NCBI GenBank assembly: GCA_020722815.1
Contig: DYKB01000010.1
Location: 55,840-119,839 of the forward strand
Source: Caldithrix sp.
GTDB taxonomy: Bacteria > Zhuqueibacterota > Zhuqueibacteria > Thermofontimicrobiales > Sulfurfontimicrobiaceae
DNA: 64,000 bases
Reading direction: 5' to 3'
Each line of letters starts with the position of its first letter. The stretch's first letter is position 1. Below, in pieces: positions 28,061 to 36,270 of this stretch. Position numbers and translations under genes: made by a program. The notes below the pieces were generated by a model. The model was not told where the DNA came from. It saw only the letters and a program-made list of their open reading frames with translations, and did no database searches.

Positions 28061-29857
28061 TTAATTTGCAGTTGTTATGCGATATTCACCCGTGTCATAA
28101 TCTGATGTTTTAATAATAAGCCGTTTTTGATCCGGCAAATACACATAATCAATGGTTTCCTGCAATATTTCCCCATCTAATAGAACTGTTTTAGGGGCAT
28201 CCATCAATAAAATTCGTAAAATATGGGCCTTTTTTATGCCAGTAAAAGCAATTCGTAATTCATGAGAATCATTTTCGACCAAAACCGTTGTGTTGCCCGA
28301 GCCATCCGGATAGTGCACGGTAAATTGATTTTTTGGGCCGGGGCAGATGAGCCAGGTAACAAATCCAGTGGAAGTAGAGTCACCGAGGTTATTATAAGCT
28401 CTGGTCACATTTAGTGGAATAATCGCCCCTTCCCGCACATAAACCGGGTATTCATCCAGCGGAAATTCTCTGGAAAAAATAGCCGGCCCTTCAATCTCTT
28501 TTGTATCATCAAAAAAATAGCGCCATTTTCCTTCCGGCAGGTGGATGGTATTGGTCAGGCTATCCTGATAAATCGGGGCGATTAATAAATCATCGCCAAA
28601 AAGATAATGAAATTTCCCCTCAACCGGACGCTGCAACGGCTTCCCCCCTTCATGACAGCGAACGACATGGCTGTACATATAGGGGATTAATTCCGTATGC
28701 AGCCAGGAAAATTTGCGAATAATTTCCAGTTCCTGTTGACTGCGTTTCCAGAGGGCACGCTCACCATGGCCGCCATTCATAAAAAGCCCACAAAAAGTCG
28801 ATAATTGTGCCCATCGGATATAAAGCCGCGGGGGAATGGTGGAGCCACTAAAACCAGCAATATCCGACCCAATCACACAATAGCCGTGTTTGGCACTTAA
28901 CAGAATATCCCGAATCGCCTCTTCAATCCCTTCATCGCCCATCATGGCGATATCTTTTTGTTGAAGGCCCTTTGCATCACCCGTTCCTCCTGATTTCCAG
29001 GTATGGCGCTGATCGCCAACCCAGGTCACCGGTGCTGCATCCTGCGGAGCATAACCTTCGGGATGGATGAAGGCGCGATCAATCGCTCGGGCCAGCGTTA
29101 CAAATTCGGGATTTTGCGTTTTACCAAATTGATATTCGGCGCGATAATAATGATCCATATAGGAGCGGGTCGTCATCCACCCGGCAGCAGTCCGTTGATA
29201 GGGAACTGGCAGAAAACCAAAAAGATTATTTGTAAAAAAAGTGGCGCTTCCATCTAATTTCCATCCGTCAATCCCCAATTTGAAAGCCTCATATTGTAAC
29301 TCGCGCCACCATTTCATCGCCTCGGGATTGGTATAATCGATAAATCCACCCTTACCTTTCCACCATTTCACCTGATGACCATCGCCAGCCAGATAGCCCC
29401 GAACCTTCGCTTCTTCATAAAACTCCTGCGAATTTTGAATCGCTGGATCTTTACTGTAACTATTCACCATACTGGTCATCCAGAGAACAACGCGATAGCC
29501 TTTCGCTTCGAGCCCGTTGAACCATTCCTTTGGATTGGGATAGCGATTTTCATCAATTCGAAAATCATTATACCGTAGACTCCAGGGACTATCGAGAATA
29601 ATCGTCCGGACCGGAATGTCGTATCGGGAATACCCTTCCAGTAATTCATCTACGCGACTGGCAGTATTCTCATCATCTTCCCAGAGCCAGCATTCGAGCG
29701 CCCAGGCCGGTGTTATTGGAACACGACCGGATTTAAACGAATGAAATGGAAATCCCCACAAAGGGTAGGCGATGTAAAAATAAAAAATAATCGATAACGT
29801 GACCAAAATCCAAAAAACAATTTTCAGTAATCTGATAAATGAACGATATAGTCGCAT
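28061..29857 (-). CDS. Membrane-anchored GH31-family alpha-glycosidase
   Basis: 598 residues. An N-terminal helix (FWILVTLSIIFYFYIAYPLW) anchors or exports the protein. The GH31 (beta/alpha)8 barrel shows DIPVRTIILDSPW, YRVVLWMTSMVN, the nucleophile motif GIDGWKLDGS near residue 200, the acid/base region VIGSDIAGFSG, and the C-terminal beta domains (GKWRYFFDDTKEIEG, EGAIIPL). GH31 enzymes hydrolyse alpha-glucosides, alpha-xylosides or alpha-sulfoquinovosides; the exact specificity is not readable here. AGG precedes the ATG. Its stop lies 10 bases from that of the AAA gene, so the two converge. Confidence 0.9.
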   Translation of the reverse strand: MRLYRSFIRLLKIVFWILVTLSIIFYFYIAYPLWGFPFHSFKSGRVPITPAWALECWLWEDDENTASRVDELLEGYSRYDIPVRTIILDSPWSLRYNDFRIDENRYPNPKEWFNGLEAKGYRVVLWMTSMVNSYSKDPAIQNSQEFYEEAKVRGYLAGDGHQVKWWKGKGGFIDYTNPEAMKWWRELQYEAFKLGIDGWKLDGSATFFTNNLFGFLPVPYQRTAAGWMTTRSYMDHYYRAEYQFGKTQNPEFVTLARAIDRAFIHPEGYAPQDAAPVTWVGDQRHTWKSGGTGDAKGLQQKDIAMMGDEGIEEAIRDILLSAKHGYCVIGSDIAGFSGSTIPPRLYIRWAQLSTFCGLFMNGGHGERALWKRSQQELEIIRKFSWLHTELIPYMYSHVVRCHEGGKPLQRPVEGKFHYLFGDDLLIAPIYQDSLTNTIHLPEGKWRYFFDDTKEIEGPAIFSREFPLDEYPVYVREGAIIPLNVTRAYNNLGDSTSTGFVTWLICPGPKNQFTVHYPDGSGNTTVLVENDSHELRIAFTGIKKAHILRILLMDAPKTVLLDGEILQETIDYVYLPDQKRLIIKTSDYDTGEYRITTAN

Positions 29858-29959
29858 ATTTTACCTGGAATGTAGATTTTTCATCATCATATTTTTAATG
29901 CAATGGATTAAATGTGAGTTCGTAAGTGAAGATAGTGAATGAAATGGATTAAAAACGAT

Positions 29960-30190
29960 CTACTCTAAAAATTCGTCCGGCAAATTAAATTTTCGTTGTA
30001 TCGCTTTAAGTAAACCGATCCCAAGTTGCTTGCCCTCGCCATGACACGTCACAGGAATAAAATTTTTAGTCGTTTCCTGAAAAAATATTCGTTCACTCCC
30101 TTTTCCGCGACTTAACGGCAGTTCAACTATCCCATATTTTTTCAGTCTTTGTTTTAGTTCGCGGTATGTTAATCGTCTGGGTTTAGACAT
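29960..30190 (-). CDS. hicA: HicA-like mRNA interferase toxin
   Basis: 76 residues from the ATG at 30190, which overlaps the end of the upstream HicB-like gene by 8 nt (translational coupling). The small dsRBD-like fold is indicated by RRLTYRELKQRLKKYGI and the family signature near the end, PVTCHGEGKQLGIGLLKAIQ, where the His is the likely catalytic residue. HicA toxins cleave mRNA and are neutralised by HicB. The order is antitoxin first, toxin second, which occurs in a subset of HicAB loci. An upstream GTG in the same frame (30220) lies inside hicB and is less likely. Confidence 0.78.
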   Translation of the reverse strand: MSKPRRLTYRELKQRLKKYGIVELPLSRGKGSERIFFQETTKNFIPVTCHGEGKQLGIGLLKAIQRKFNLPDEFLE

Positions 30191-30590
30191 AGCAGCATTC
30201 GTATGAATCAATTTTACCAATTAAATTTTCTAAAAATGGAAACCTGGATTGAGTATTTTCGGGTTTTATTTCAGGGTGCAGTTCAATTGGATTAAGAAAT
30301 CTGGATTTTAATAACTTGTTCCAATATTCGGGAGGTGCTGGATCAATAATTTTTTCAAAAAGTCCTTTAGAAATAGCAAATGAAATATGATTTTTAATAT
30401 TATCTAAAATGCTTTCCTGGGCGGCCTCGATGGTATCTCCTTCACCCACTAAATCAAATTCAAGGCAATGAGCTGAATATAAATCATCATCTTTTTCAAT
30501 AATCACATGAACATTTACTAAAATGCCATTTTCTGTAATTCGGACTGCGTTTTCGTAGGCATCTTTTATCCATGTTTCATAAATGTACAT
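30183..30590 (-). CDS. hicB: HicB-like antitoxin
   Basis: 135 residues. The N-terminal half matches the HicB RNase-H-like fold: IEKDDDLYSAHCLEFDLVGE, GDTIEAAQESILDNI. The C-terminal half has no recognisable ribbon-helix-helix or HTH domain. It is the upstream gene of a two-gene operon with the HicA-like toxin (8-nt overlap). AGAGGC lies upstream of the ATG. The antitoxin would bind the toxin and probably repress its own promoter; the operator was not located. Confidence 0.75.
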   Translation of the reverse strand: MYIYETWIKDAYENAVRITENGILVNVHVIIEKDDDLYSAHCLEFDLVGEGDTIEAAQESILDNIKNHISFAISKGLFEKIIDPAPPEYWNKLLKSRFLNPIELHPEIKPENTQSRFPFLENLIGKIDSYECCYV

Positions 30591-30942
30591 TTTTTGCCTC
30601 TTTAATTAAAATAAAAATAATCATGCAATGATTATAACCTATGAAACCATTTTTATATCATTCGAATATTAATTTCTCTTCCTTAAATCTTACATTCAAA
30701 TGCCGTAAGCATGTCATCTATTTTAACAGCTAGATATAACTTTAGTTTCAATTTGTTATATACCGACAAAATCAAGATAATGGGAATTTGGTTTTAACTC
30801 AAATTTTCATGTTTGGATGTGCCTTTTTATATAAAAAATCTCTTCAAAATATTCAATACATTTTTTAAAAAATTTTACTTTTTTTAAAATAAAACGAGGA
30901 GTAAATGTCGTTTTGTTACTTCCAATATGGGTGAATATCTAT

Positions 30943-31168
30943 TTAATACCGCCACAAATAACTGGCCTTAAAGAAAAGCCCCCGCTGCATTTCATACATT
31001 TTGCCGGTTTTTTCAACCCAGCGATTTTCCTGCCAGGCGTTTTTTTCAGAGATCATTCCATAACCGAGATGAACCACGGTGCCCGGAATCCACGTAAACG
31101 AGATGAGAAAATCGGTGAGCAGGTGTTTATCGTAGCTGTTATCACGCCGGGTCGAGGTATCCGCTCAA
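30943..31168 (-). pseudogene. C-terminal remnant of a DUF5916-like outer-membrane protein
   Basis: Translated leftwards, the segment reads TRRDNSYDKHLLTDFLISF, TWIPGTVVHLGYGMISEKNA and ends QRGLFFKASYLWRY-stop, a pattern typical of the last beta-strands of the carbohydrate-binding-family-9/DUF5916 outer-membrane proteins. It is cut on the upstream side by an in-frame TGA at about 31166 and no further barrel sequence is found. About 74 codons survive of a protein that is normally over 700 residues. No start codon serves it, so it is a relic. Family assignment rests on the characteristic ending only. Confidence 0.6.
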
Positions 31169-31714
31169 AAAAGGAGGGTAATTTAAGATGCAAAGCGTAT
31201 AGAGCATGGCGCCTAGCGAAAACCAATATTGCTATGCCCTCTGCTCCAGGCGCTATGCTTAAAAATCAACTTATTTGAAAAACTAATTTTTAATCTACCA
31301 ACACATTTTGAGCGGATACATAAAAACTTTGAAAAACAGCATAAATTGACTCCCTGGCAGAGAAAAGCGATGATAAATTGGAATAAAAATTTTAAGAAAA
31401 CCGGGAAAATTTCCTCATCTTGATATACAGTCCCATAATTTTTGGGGTTGTACGAAAAACAGGCATGGAAGATTCAACAGATAGGGGCTGTTATTGATTC
31501 TTCAATGGCTAAAACGTGTTGGATTAGCATGAATTTTGTAAAATATATTCCAATAAATAATCAAACAGCCCTGAATAGAAATGTAAATTAAGTTTTGCGT
31601 TCATTCAAAAGTTAAAACAGCGATGAAAATGTTGTTGGAACCGATTTGGGGGAAACTTTCTTGACTGATTTTTATATAAATAAGAGAACCTGCTCTATAA
31701 ATGAAAGGGAAAAA
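31169..31714. other. Intergenic, with inverted GCATAGCGCC words
   Basis: 31190-31262 contains AAGCGTATAGAGCATGGCG and, in opposite orientation, GGCGCTATGCTT, an imperfect palindrome of words common in intergenic regions of such genomes. A 64-codon open frame (31229-31423) with a Lys-rich end overlaps it, but nothing supports it as a gene. The rest to 31714 is AT-rich with no recognised feature except the AAAGGG ribosome site of the next gene. The gap 30591-30942 upstream of hicB likewise shows nothing. Confidence 0.45.
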
Positions 31715-32494
31715 ATGAAACTGCCAATCTATCAGGTCGATGCTTTTACCAGTGAATTGTTCTCCGGAAATCCGGCGGCAGTGTGTCCGCTAAAAGAATG
31801 GCTGTCGGATAAGACAATGCAAAAAATCGCGGCTGAAAATAATCTCGCTGAAACAGCTTTTTTCGTTCCAAAAGGAGAAATTTTTGAGTTGCGATGGTTT
31901 ACGCCCAAAGTTGAAGTCGATTTATGCGGCCATGCCACCCTGGCAACCGCGCATGTTATTTTCAATTATCTGAAATACAAGCAAAGTCAAATCGAATTTT
32001 CTACCAAAAGTGGTGAATTATACGTTTCCCGAACCAAAGACCGGCTCATCCTTAATTTCCCCGCAACGAAACCTGCTAAAATAGATATTCCCAAAGATTT
32101 AATAGCCGGTCTCAATCTCAGGCCCCTGGAAGCTTACAAATCACGAGATATTATGGCTGTTTTTGAGAAAGAAGCTGATATTTTGGCGCTTAATCCGGAT
32201 TTTGAAATTCTCAAAAAATTAGATTGCCTTGGCATTATGGTCACCGCACCTGGCACAGACTCAGACTTTGTCTCTCGTTTTTTTGCCCCACGGGTGGGAG
32301 TGAATGAAGATCCGGTTACCGGCTCGGCTCATACAACATTGATTCCTTTCTGGGCGAAACGACTTGGAAAGGACAAATTACATGCGTTTCAGGTTTCTGA
32401 ACGCCGCGGTGAAATTTTTTGTGAGTATCTGGGGGAACGCGTGAATATTGGCGGCCATGCGGTCACTTTTTTTATTGGTGAAATGATGCTTTAA
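31715..32494 (+). CDS. PhzF-family isomerase
   Basis: 259 residues from the ATG behind AAAGGGAAAAA; the in-frame extension to 31646 is not family-like. The two-lobed PhzF fold (diaminopimelate-epimerase-like) is evident: PIYQVDAFTSELFSGNPAAV, the catalytic Glu in AENNLAETAFF, LRWFTPKVEVDLCGHATLAT, FFAPRVGVNEDPVTGSAHTT, and GGHAVTFFIGEM. PhzF itself isomerises a phenazine precursor; most homologues, including this one outside any phenazine cluster, have unknown substrates. Confidence 0.93.
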   Translation: MKLPIYQVDAFTSELFSGNPAAVCPLKEWLSDKTMQKIAAENNLAETAFFVPKGEIFELRWFTPKVEVDLCGHATLATAHVIFNYLKYKQSQIEFSTKSGELYVSRTKDRLILNFPATKPAKIDIPKDLIAGLNLRPLEAYKSRDIMAVFEKEADILALNPDFEILKKLDCLGIMVTAPGTDSDFVSRFFAPRVGVNEDPVTGSAHTTLIPFWAKRLGKDKLHAFQVSERRGEIFCEYLGERVNIGGHAVTFFIGEMML

Positions 32495-32515
32495 ATTTTT
32501 AAAAGGTATGATGCT

Positions 32516-33268
32516 ATGAAAAATTCAGGGTACACAATTTTCCTTTTCCTCCTGATTAATCCCATATTTACTTTACAGGCGCGTAATACGATTTCTGCAA
32601 CCGCCATCCTGCGCCAGATTGAGGCGGGGAAAACTGTCAGCTATGAAAATTACGAAATTATTGGAAATTTAGATCTCACCTCGATTCAAAATCGTTCCTT
32701 TTCCCGTGAGATAAATAACGACAGCACTCAAAAAATCATCTGGAATCAGGTCAAAGTACCGCTGAATTTCCAGCATTGTATTTTTAAAGGAAGTATTTCA
32801 GGTTATTATCTGAATTATCGACAAAACATTGTTTTTCGTAGCCGATTTAGAAAACCCGTTGTTTTTAAAAATTGTGAGTTTCAGGGCGAATCTTCATTTC
32901 AAAATACAGAATTTCAGGGAAAAGTTGATTTTACCGGCGCTGAATTTAAAACTGAAGCATTGTTTAAAAATGCCGAATTTATGAAAGAAACCCATTTTCA
33001 GGATGTTCATTTTCGGGGTGATGCCAATTTTCGCTCCGTTATTTTTAAAAAGTCAGCAAGTTTTATTGGCGCCTATTTTGAGGAGGAGGCTGAATTTAGA
33101 AGCGCAAAATTTCACCGCGGTGCCAATTTTTATAAAGCCCTGTTTATGAGCAAGGCGCTGTTTCAATCGGTTGAATTTTATAAAGCCGCCTTTTTTAAAG
33201 AAGCACAATTTAAGCGCGAATTCGATTTTCAGGGTGCCACCTTCAATGGAAAAGAATTCAATCCGTAG
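32516..33268 (+). CDS. Secreted pentapeptide-repeat protein
   Basis: 250 residues. A signal peptide (GYTIFLFLLINPIFTLQA) is followed by ~60 residues resembling the usual N-terminal segment of such proteins (AGKTVSYENYEIIGNLDL). From ~115 to the end there are about 25 five-residue steps with Phe at the central position: FKNCEFQGESSF, AEFKTEALFKNAEF, ADANFRSVIF-like and GATFNGKEF. These build a right-handed quadrilateral beta-helix, probably in the periplasm or on the cell surface. The gene starts 21 bases after phzF, so the two may be co-transcribed. No enzymatic role can be given. Confidence 0.82.
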   Translation: MKNSGYTIFLFLLINPIFTLQARNTISATAILRQIEAGKTVSYENYEIIGNLDLTSIQNRSFSREINNDSTQKIIWNQVKVPLNFQHCIFKGSISGYYLNYRQNIVFRSRFRKPVVFKNCEFQGESSFQNTEFQGKVDFTGAEFKTEALFKNAEFMKETHFQDVHFRGDANFRSVIFKKSASFIGAYFEEEAEFRSAKFHRGANFYKALFMSKALFQSVEFYKAAFFKEAQFKREFDFQGATFNGKEFNP

Positions 33269-33548
33269 TGTCAGCCACAAATTTCTAAAATATCGTAGTT
33301 TGACCGATAAGCCGATTATCGAATCCCGTTGCTTTAATAATTTTGAATCAAACCATTTTGACCTCTATTCTGAAAACCAAGAACCTCCCACAGGGTTATT
33401 TTTATGGATTTTGATGGCGTTGCCCCTCAAAAAATTGTAAAATCTATCCAGTTAGCGGTCATTAAATTTTTTTCTTGCTATCTATTGAATTTATGCTTAT
33501 AATTGTAATCAGATTTTAACCTTCCGCTTTGTCCGAAAACACCAAGAC
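33269..33548. other. Intergenic, no gene recognised
   Basis: Up to the palindrome at 33549 the sequence is AT-rich and non-coding. AGAACCTCCCACAGGGTTAT at ~33381 recalls the CCTCCCGCAGGG word of the repeats at 17459 and 18363. Confidence 0.4.
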
Positions 33549-33637
33549 CTGTCATTGCGAGGCGTTTTTTCCGAAGCAATCCCTTTGTATAATAACTGAG
33601 AATGCTTCGTCGCCAAAAACGCTCCTCGCAATGACAG
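33549..33637. repeat. CTGTCATTGCGAGG inverted repeat element (89 bp)
   Basis: CTGTCATTGCGAGG (33549-33562) and its exact reverse complement CCTCGCAATGACAG (33624-33637) bracket inner arms with GAAGCAAT / ATGCTTC and CGTTTTTT / AAAAACG. Elements with these ends are widespread intergenic palindromes in many unrelated bacterial genomes. It lies upstream of the uronate-isomerase-like gene. Confidence 0.75.
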
Positions 33638-33714
33638 TACCGGGTGCGTTTGCGGACAGACACTAATTATAATTTCAAAAATTACTCAATTTAATCATCA
33701 GAGGGAGAAAAATT

Positions 33715-34971
33715 ATGGATTATCTTAAAACCAAAACTGACTTGCAACAATCGCTCAATCAAATTATTGATGAAACACCCATTATAGACATTCACACGCA
33801 CATTTATGACACCAACTTTAAATCACTCTTGCTCTGGGGAATTGATGAATTACTGACCTATCATTATCTGGTAGCTGAACTTTTTCGCATGCGATACGAT
33901 TTAAATGCAGAAGAATTCTGGGCCCTGAGCAAAACGAAACAGGCTGAATTGATCTGGGAAAATTTATTTATCAAAAATTCTCCGGTTTCTGAAGCGTGTC
34001 GCGGTGTCGTCACCGTTATGTCACGATTGGGGATTAAAAATATCCGGAATCAGAAATTGGATGATATCCGCAAATTTTTCAGTCAGTATCCAATCAAAGA
34101 TTATATAAATCGGGTTTTTGAACTGGCCAATGTGAAAGAAGTCGTGATGACCAACGACCCATTCGATGATCTGGAACGCCCGGTCTGGCTGGAAAATCCG
34201 AAAATTGATCCACGATTTAATGCCGCCTTGCGTATCGATCCCGTTCTGATGCAATGGGAGCAAAACGCCTGTCCACGGCTGAAGTCCTGGGGCTATGATG
34301 TGGAAACGGATTTATCGAAAAATACGCTGGCTGAAATTCGGCGCTTTCTGAGTGACTGGATCGACAGGATGAAGGCCCTTTACATGGCGGTTTCTTTGCC
34401 ACCGACATTTTATTTCCCGGAGGAATCGACCCGCGGCACGATTATCAAAGAGTGCATCCTGCCGGTTTGTCGCGAGAAACAGATTCCTTTTGCCATGATG
34501 ATCGGCGTGAAAAAACTGATCAACCCAGCCTTAAAATTAGCCGGCGATGGTGTTGGCAAGGCTGATTTAAACGCTGTTGAAAATCTGGTGCGGATGTATC
34601 CCAAAAATAAATTTCTGGTCACGCTATTGTCCCGAGAAAATCAACATGAATTATGCATCCTGGGACGAAAATTTGGCAATTTGATGATTTTCGGCTGCTG
34701 GTGGTTCCTGAATGATCCCAGTATCATCGAAGAAATGACGCGAGAGCGACTGGAACTGTTGGGATTGAGTTTTATCCCGCAGCACTCGGATGCGCGCGTG
34801 CTGGATCAGTTAATTTACAAATGGCATCATTCAAAATTGTTATTCAAAACCATTTTGCTGGATAAATACAACGATCTCTTACTGGCTGGCTGGGCACCAA
34901 CACCGGAAGAAATCTCACGTGATGTTCAGAATTTATTTAGCGGCAATTTTAAAAAATTTTTGGCGTTATAG
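33715..34971 (+). CDS. Glucuronate isomerase-like amidohydrolase
   Basis: 418 residues, somewhat shorter than UxaC (~470). Uronate-isomerase hallmarks include the metal-binding IIDIHTHIYD near the N-terminus, LLLWGIDELLTYHYLVAELF, WENLFIKNSPVSEACRGVVTV, LANVKEVVMTNDPFDDLE, RFNAALRIDP, and a late His/Asp-containing segment GLSFIPQHSDARVLDQLIYKW. UxaC interconverts D-glucuronate/fructuronate and galacturonate/tagaturonate. Short homologues like this exist in planctomycetes and acidobacteria, so substrate specificity may differ. GAGGGAG precedes the ATG. Its likely partner, a hexuronate-type transporter, is 14 kb away (48534). Confidence 0.8.
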   Translation: MDYLKTKTDLQQSLNQIIDETPIIDIHTHIYDTNFKSLLLWGIDELLTYHYLVAELFRMRYDLNAEEFWALSKTKQAELIWENLFIKNSPVSEACRGVVTVMSRLGIKNIRNQKLDDIRKFFSQYPIKDYINRVFELANVKEVVMTNDPFDDLERPVWLENPKIDPRFNAALRIDPVLMQWEQNACPRLKSWGYDVETDLSKNTLAEIRRFLSDWIDRMKALYMAVSLPPTFYFPEESTRGTIIKECILPVCREKQIPFAMMIGVKKLINPALKLAGDGVGKADLNAVENLVRMYPKNKFLVTLLSRENQHELCILGRKFGNLMIFGCWWFLNDPSIIEEMTRERLELLGLSFIPQHSDARVLDQLIYKWHHSKLLFKTILLDKYNDLLLAGWAPTPEEISRDVQNLFSGNFKKFLAL

Positions 34972-35036
34972 ACCCAAAAGAAGCAAAAATGACAGGATAA
35001 CAGGATTCTCTGGATGAACAGGAAGCTTGATTTACT

Positions 35037-35210
35037 ACCTAAAATTCTAAAATGACCCCCTCCCGCTCCCCCACATTCCAAAATGCCGAATTTGGGGGAG
35101 AGGAAGCTTGGTTCTCTCCCACATTTTCGCTTTTTGAAAATGGGAGGCGGTACAGAAGGAGTCAATTAACGACTTCACCGGAAAAAAAATGTTTCATTTA
35201 AGAATTTCAG
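35037..35210. repeat. Dispersed repeat shared with 61972-62130 and 62760-62800
   Basis: CTAAAATTCTAAAATGACCC, then GGGGGAGAGGAAGCTTGGTT, CTCTCCCACATTTTCGC and TTTGAAAATGGGAGG match in order and spacing the segment at 61972-62130. The trailing CTTCACCGGAAAAAAAATG and TTTCATTTAAGAATTTCAGG match 62760-62800. An open frame at 35189-35413 starts inside it and is not considered a gene. Just upstream, GACAGGATAACAGGATT (~34991) is another dispersed word, found again at 49923 and 60128. Confidence 0.7.
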
Positions 35211-35425
35211 GTATTATTTTAATGTATGACAAATTTCTGAATCAAAATTTTATCCTCTCAATCCTGGATATCCCGTTATCCTGTCAGAAATTTTTCCGAG
35301 TAATTCTTTCATACTGGCTAAGAATTTGCAATTTAAAATTTAATTTTCTGACTGGTCTAAATTGGAAAAAGGCCATTTTTAAAATGGACTTTATTATCGA
35401 TAAAAAATATTAATTCGTGAATACT

Positions 35426-36106
35426 ATGCAAAAAAAACTTCATTCTCTGCCGTTGCTTTTTCTCCTGTTGGGTTTGCTTGTTTTCGGTTGTTTAAAGCAA
35501 AGACCTGAAGGCATAAATCGTAACTGTCCTTATTCAATAGGCGATCATCTTGAATATGAAAATCATTCGTCCATGCGGCTGAGTGATGGGACGGAGCAAA
35601 AGGATAACGTTTTCATCATCCTCGAAGTAATTGACCTGGTGGCAAATCAGAACGAAACCCGGGTGAAGCTGAAACGCTATTATACAGATCGCAGTGGTAC
35701 AATTGAAGATTCACTGTATCATATTTATTCATCGCGGCGCGTGCTGATTATCCGTCCGGATAATTCCCGTGATTCGCTGTCATTTGAACTGGGAAATACA
35801 GACATCCAGACCCTGAGCGATTTTACAGATTCGACAGGTTTTCGATATACGGTTAAATTAACCGAAAACGATGCAACCATCACCAACACGAAAAATGAAG
35901 TATTCAAAGACTGTATCAAAATCGTCAAAACAATTCAGCCTCCCAATGCCGGCGAAGATGAATATGTTTATAAACGAATTGCCTATTATAAAGATACAAT
36001 TTTAATTAAATATTTAAGCGTTGACCATCAACAACGAGAAGAGGGAATTGAAGAACTGCTGGCAACCTCTGAACTCACCGGCTATAAAATTGATACGTGG
36101 CGGTGA
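35426..36106 (+). CDS. Putative lipoprotein of unknown function
   Basis: 226 residues from ATG 35426 (a GTG nine bases earlier is also possible; neither has a strong ribosome site). The N-terminus is a lipoprotein signal, SLPLLFLLLGLLVFGC, with lipobox Cys ~24. The mature part has a conserved-looking YSIGDHLEYENHSSMRLSDG and alternating strands (VKLKRYYTDRSGTIEDSLYH) and ends with YYKDTILIKYLSVDH, consistent with a compact beta-rich periplasmic domain. No family was recognised. Confidence 0.7.
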   Translation: MQKKLHSLPLLFLLLGLLVFGCLKQRPEGINRNCPYSIGDHLEYENHSSMRLSDGTEQKDNVFIILEVIDLVANQNETRVKLKRYYTDRSGTIEDSLYHIYSSRRVLIIRPDNSRDSLSFELGNTDIQTLSDFTDSTGFRYTVKLTENDATITNTKNEVFKDCIKIVKTIQPPNAGEDEYVYKRIAYYKDTILIKYLSVDHQQREEGIEELLATSELTGYKIDTWR

Positions 36107-36130
36107 AAGAACTGTTTTCTTTTAATCGTT

Positions 36131-36240
36131 ATCAGTGAATTTTAATAAGCGGCGTGATACGTAATACGTGATGCGTCATACGTGAGACGTGAAAGAACCA
36201 CAATCACGAATCACGCATCATTCATCACGCATCACGTTTC
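36131..36240. repeat. CGTAATACGTGATGCGT word cluster
   Basis: GCGTGATACGTAATACGTGA, TGCGTCATACGTGAGACGTG on the left and CACGAATCACGCATCATTCA, TCACGCATCACGTTTC on the right form an inverted array like the one at 25880-26040. It fills the gap between the lipoprotein and the radical SAM gene. Confidence 0.65.
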
Positions 36241-36270
36241 AAGCCTCACTTTTTACCCATAAATTATCCA

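Noticed and set aside
31229-31423. 64-codon open frame with a Lys-rich end
   Set aside because: Overlaps a repetitive segment, has no ribosome site and no recognised family; kept as unresolved rather than annotated.
35189-35413. 74-codon open frame before the lipoprotein
   Set aside because: Starts inside a dispersed repeat and lacks any family signal or ribosome site.
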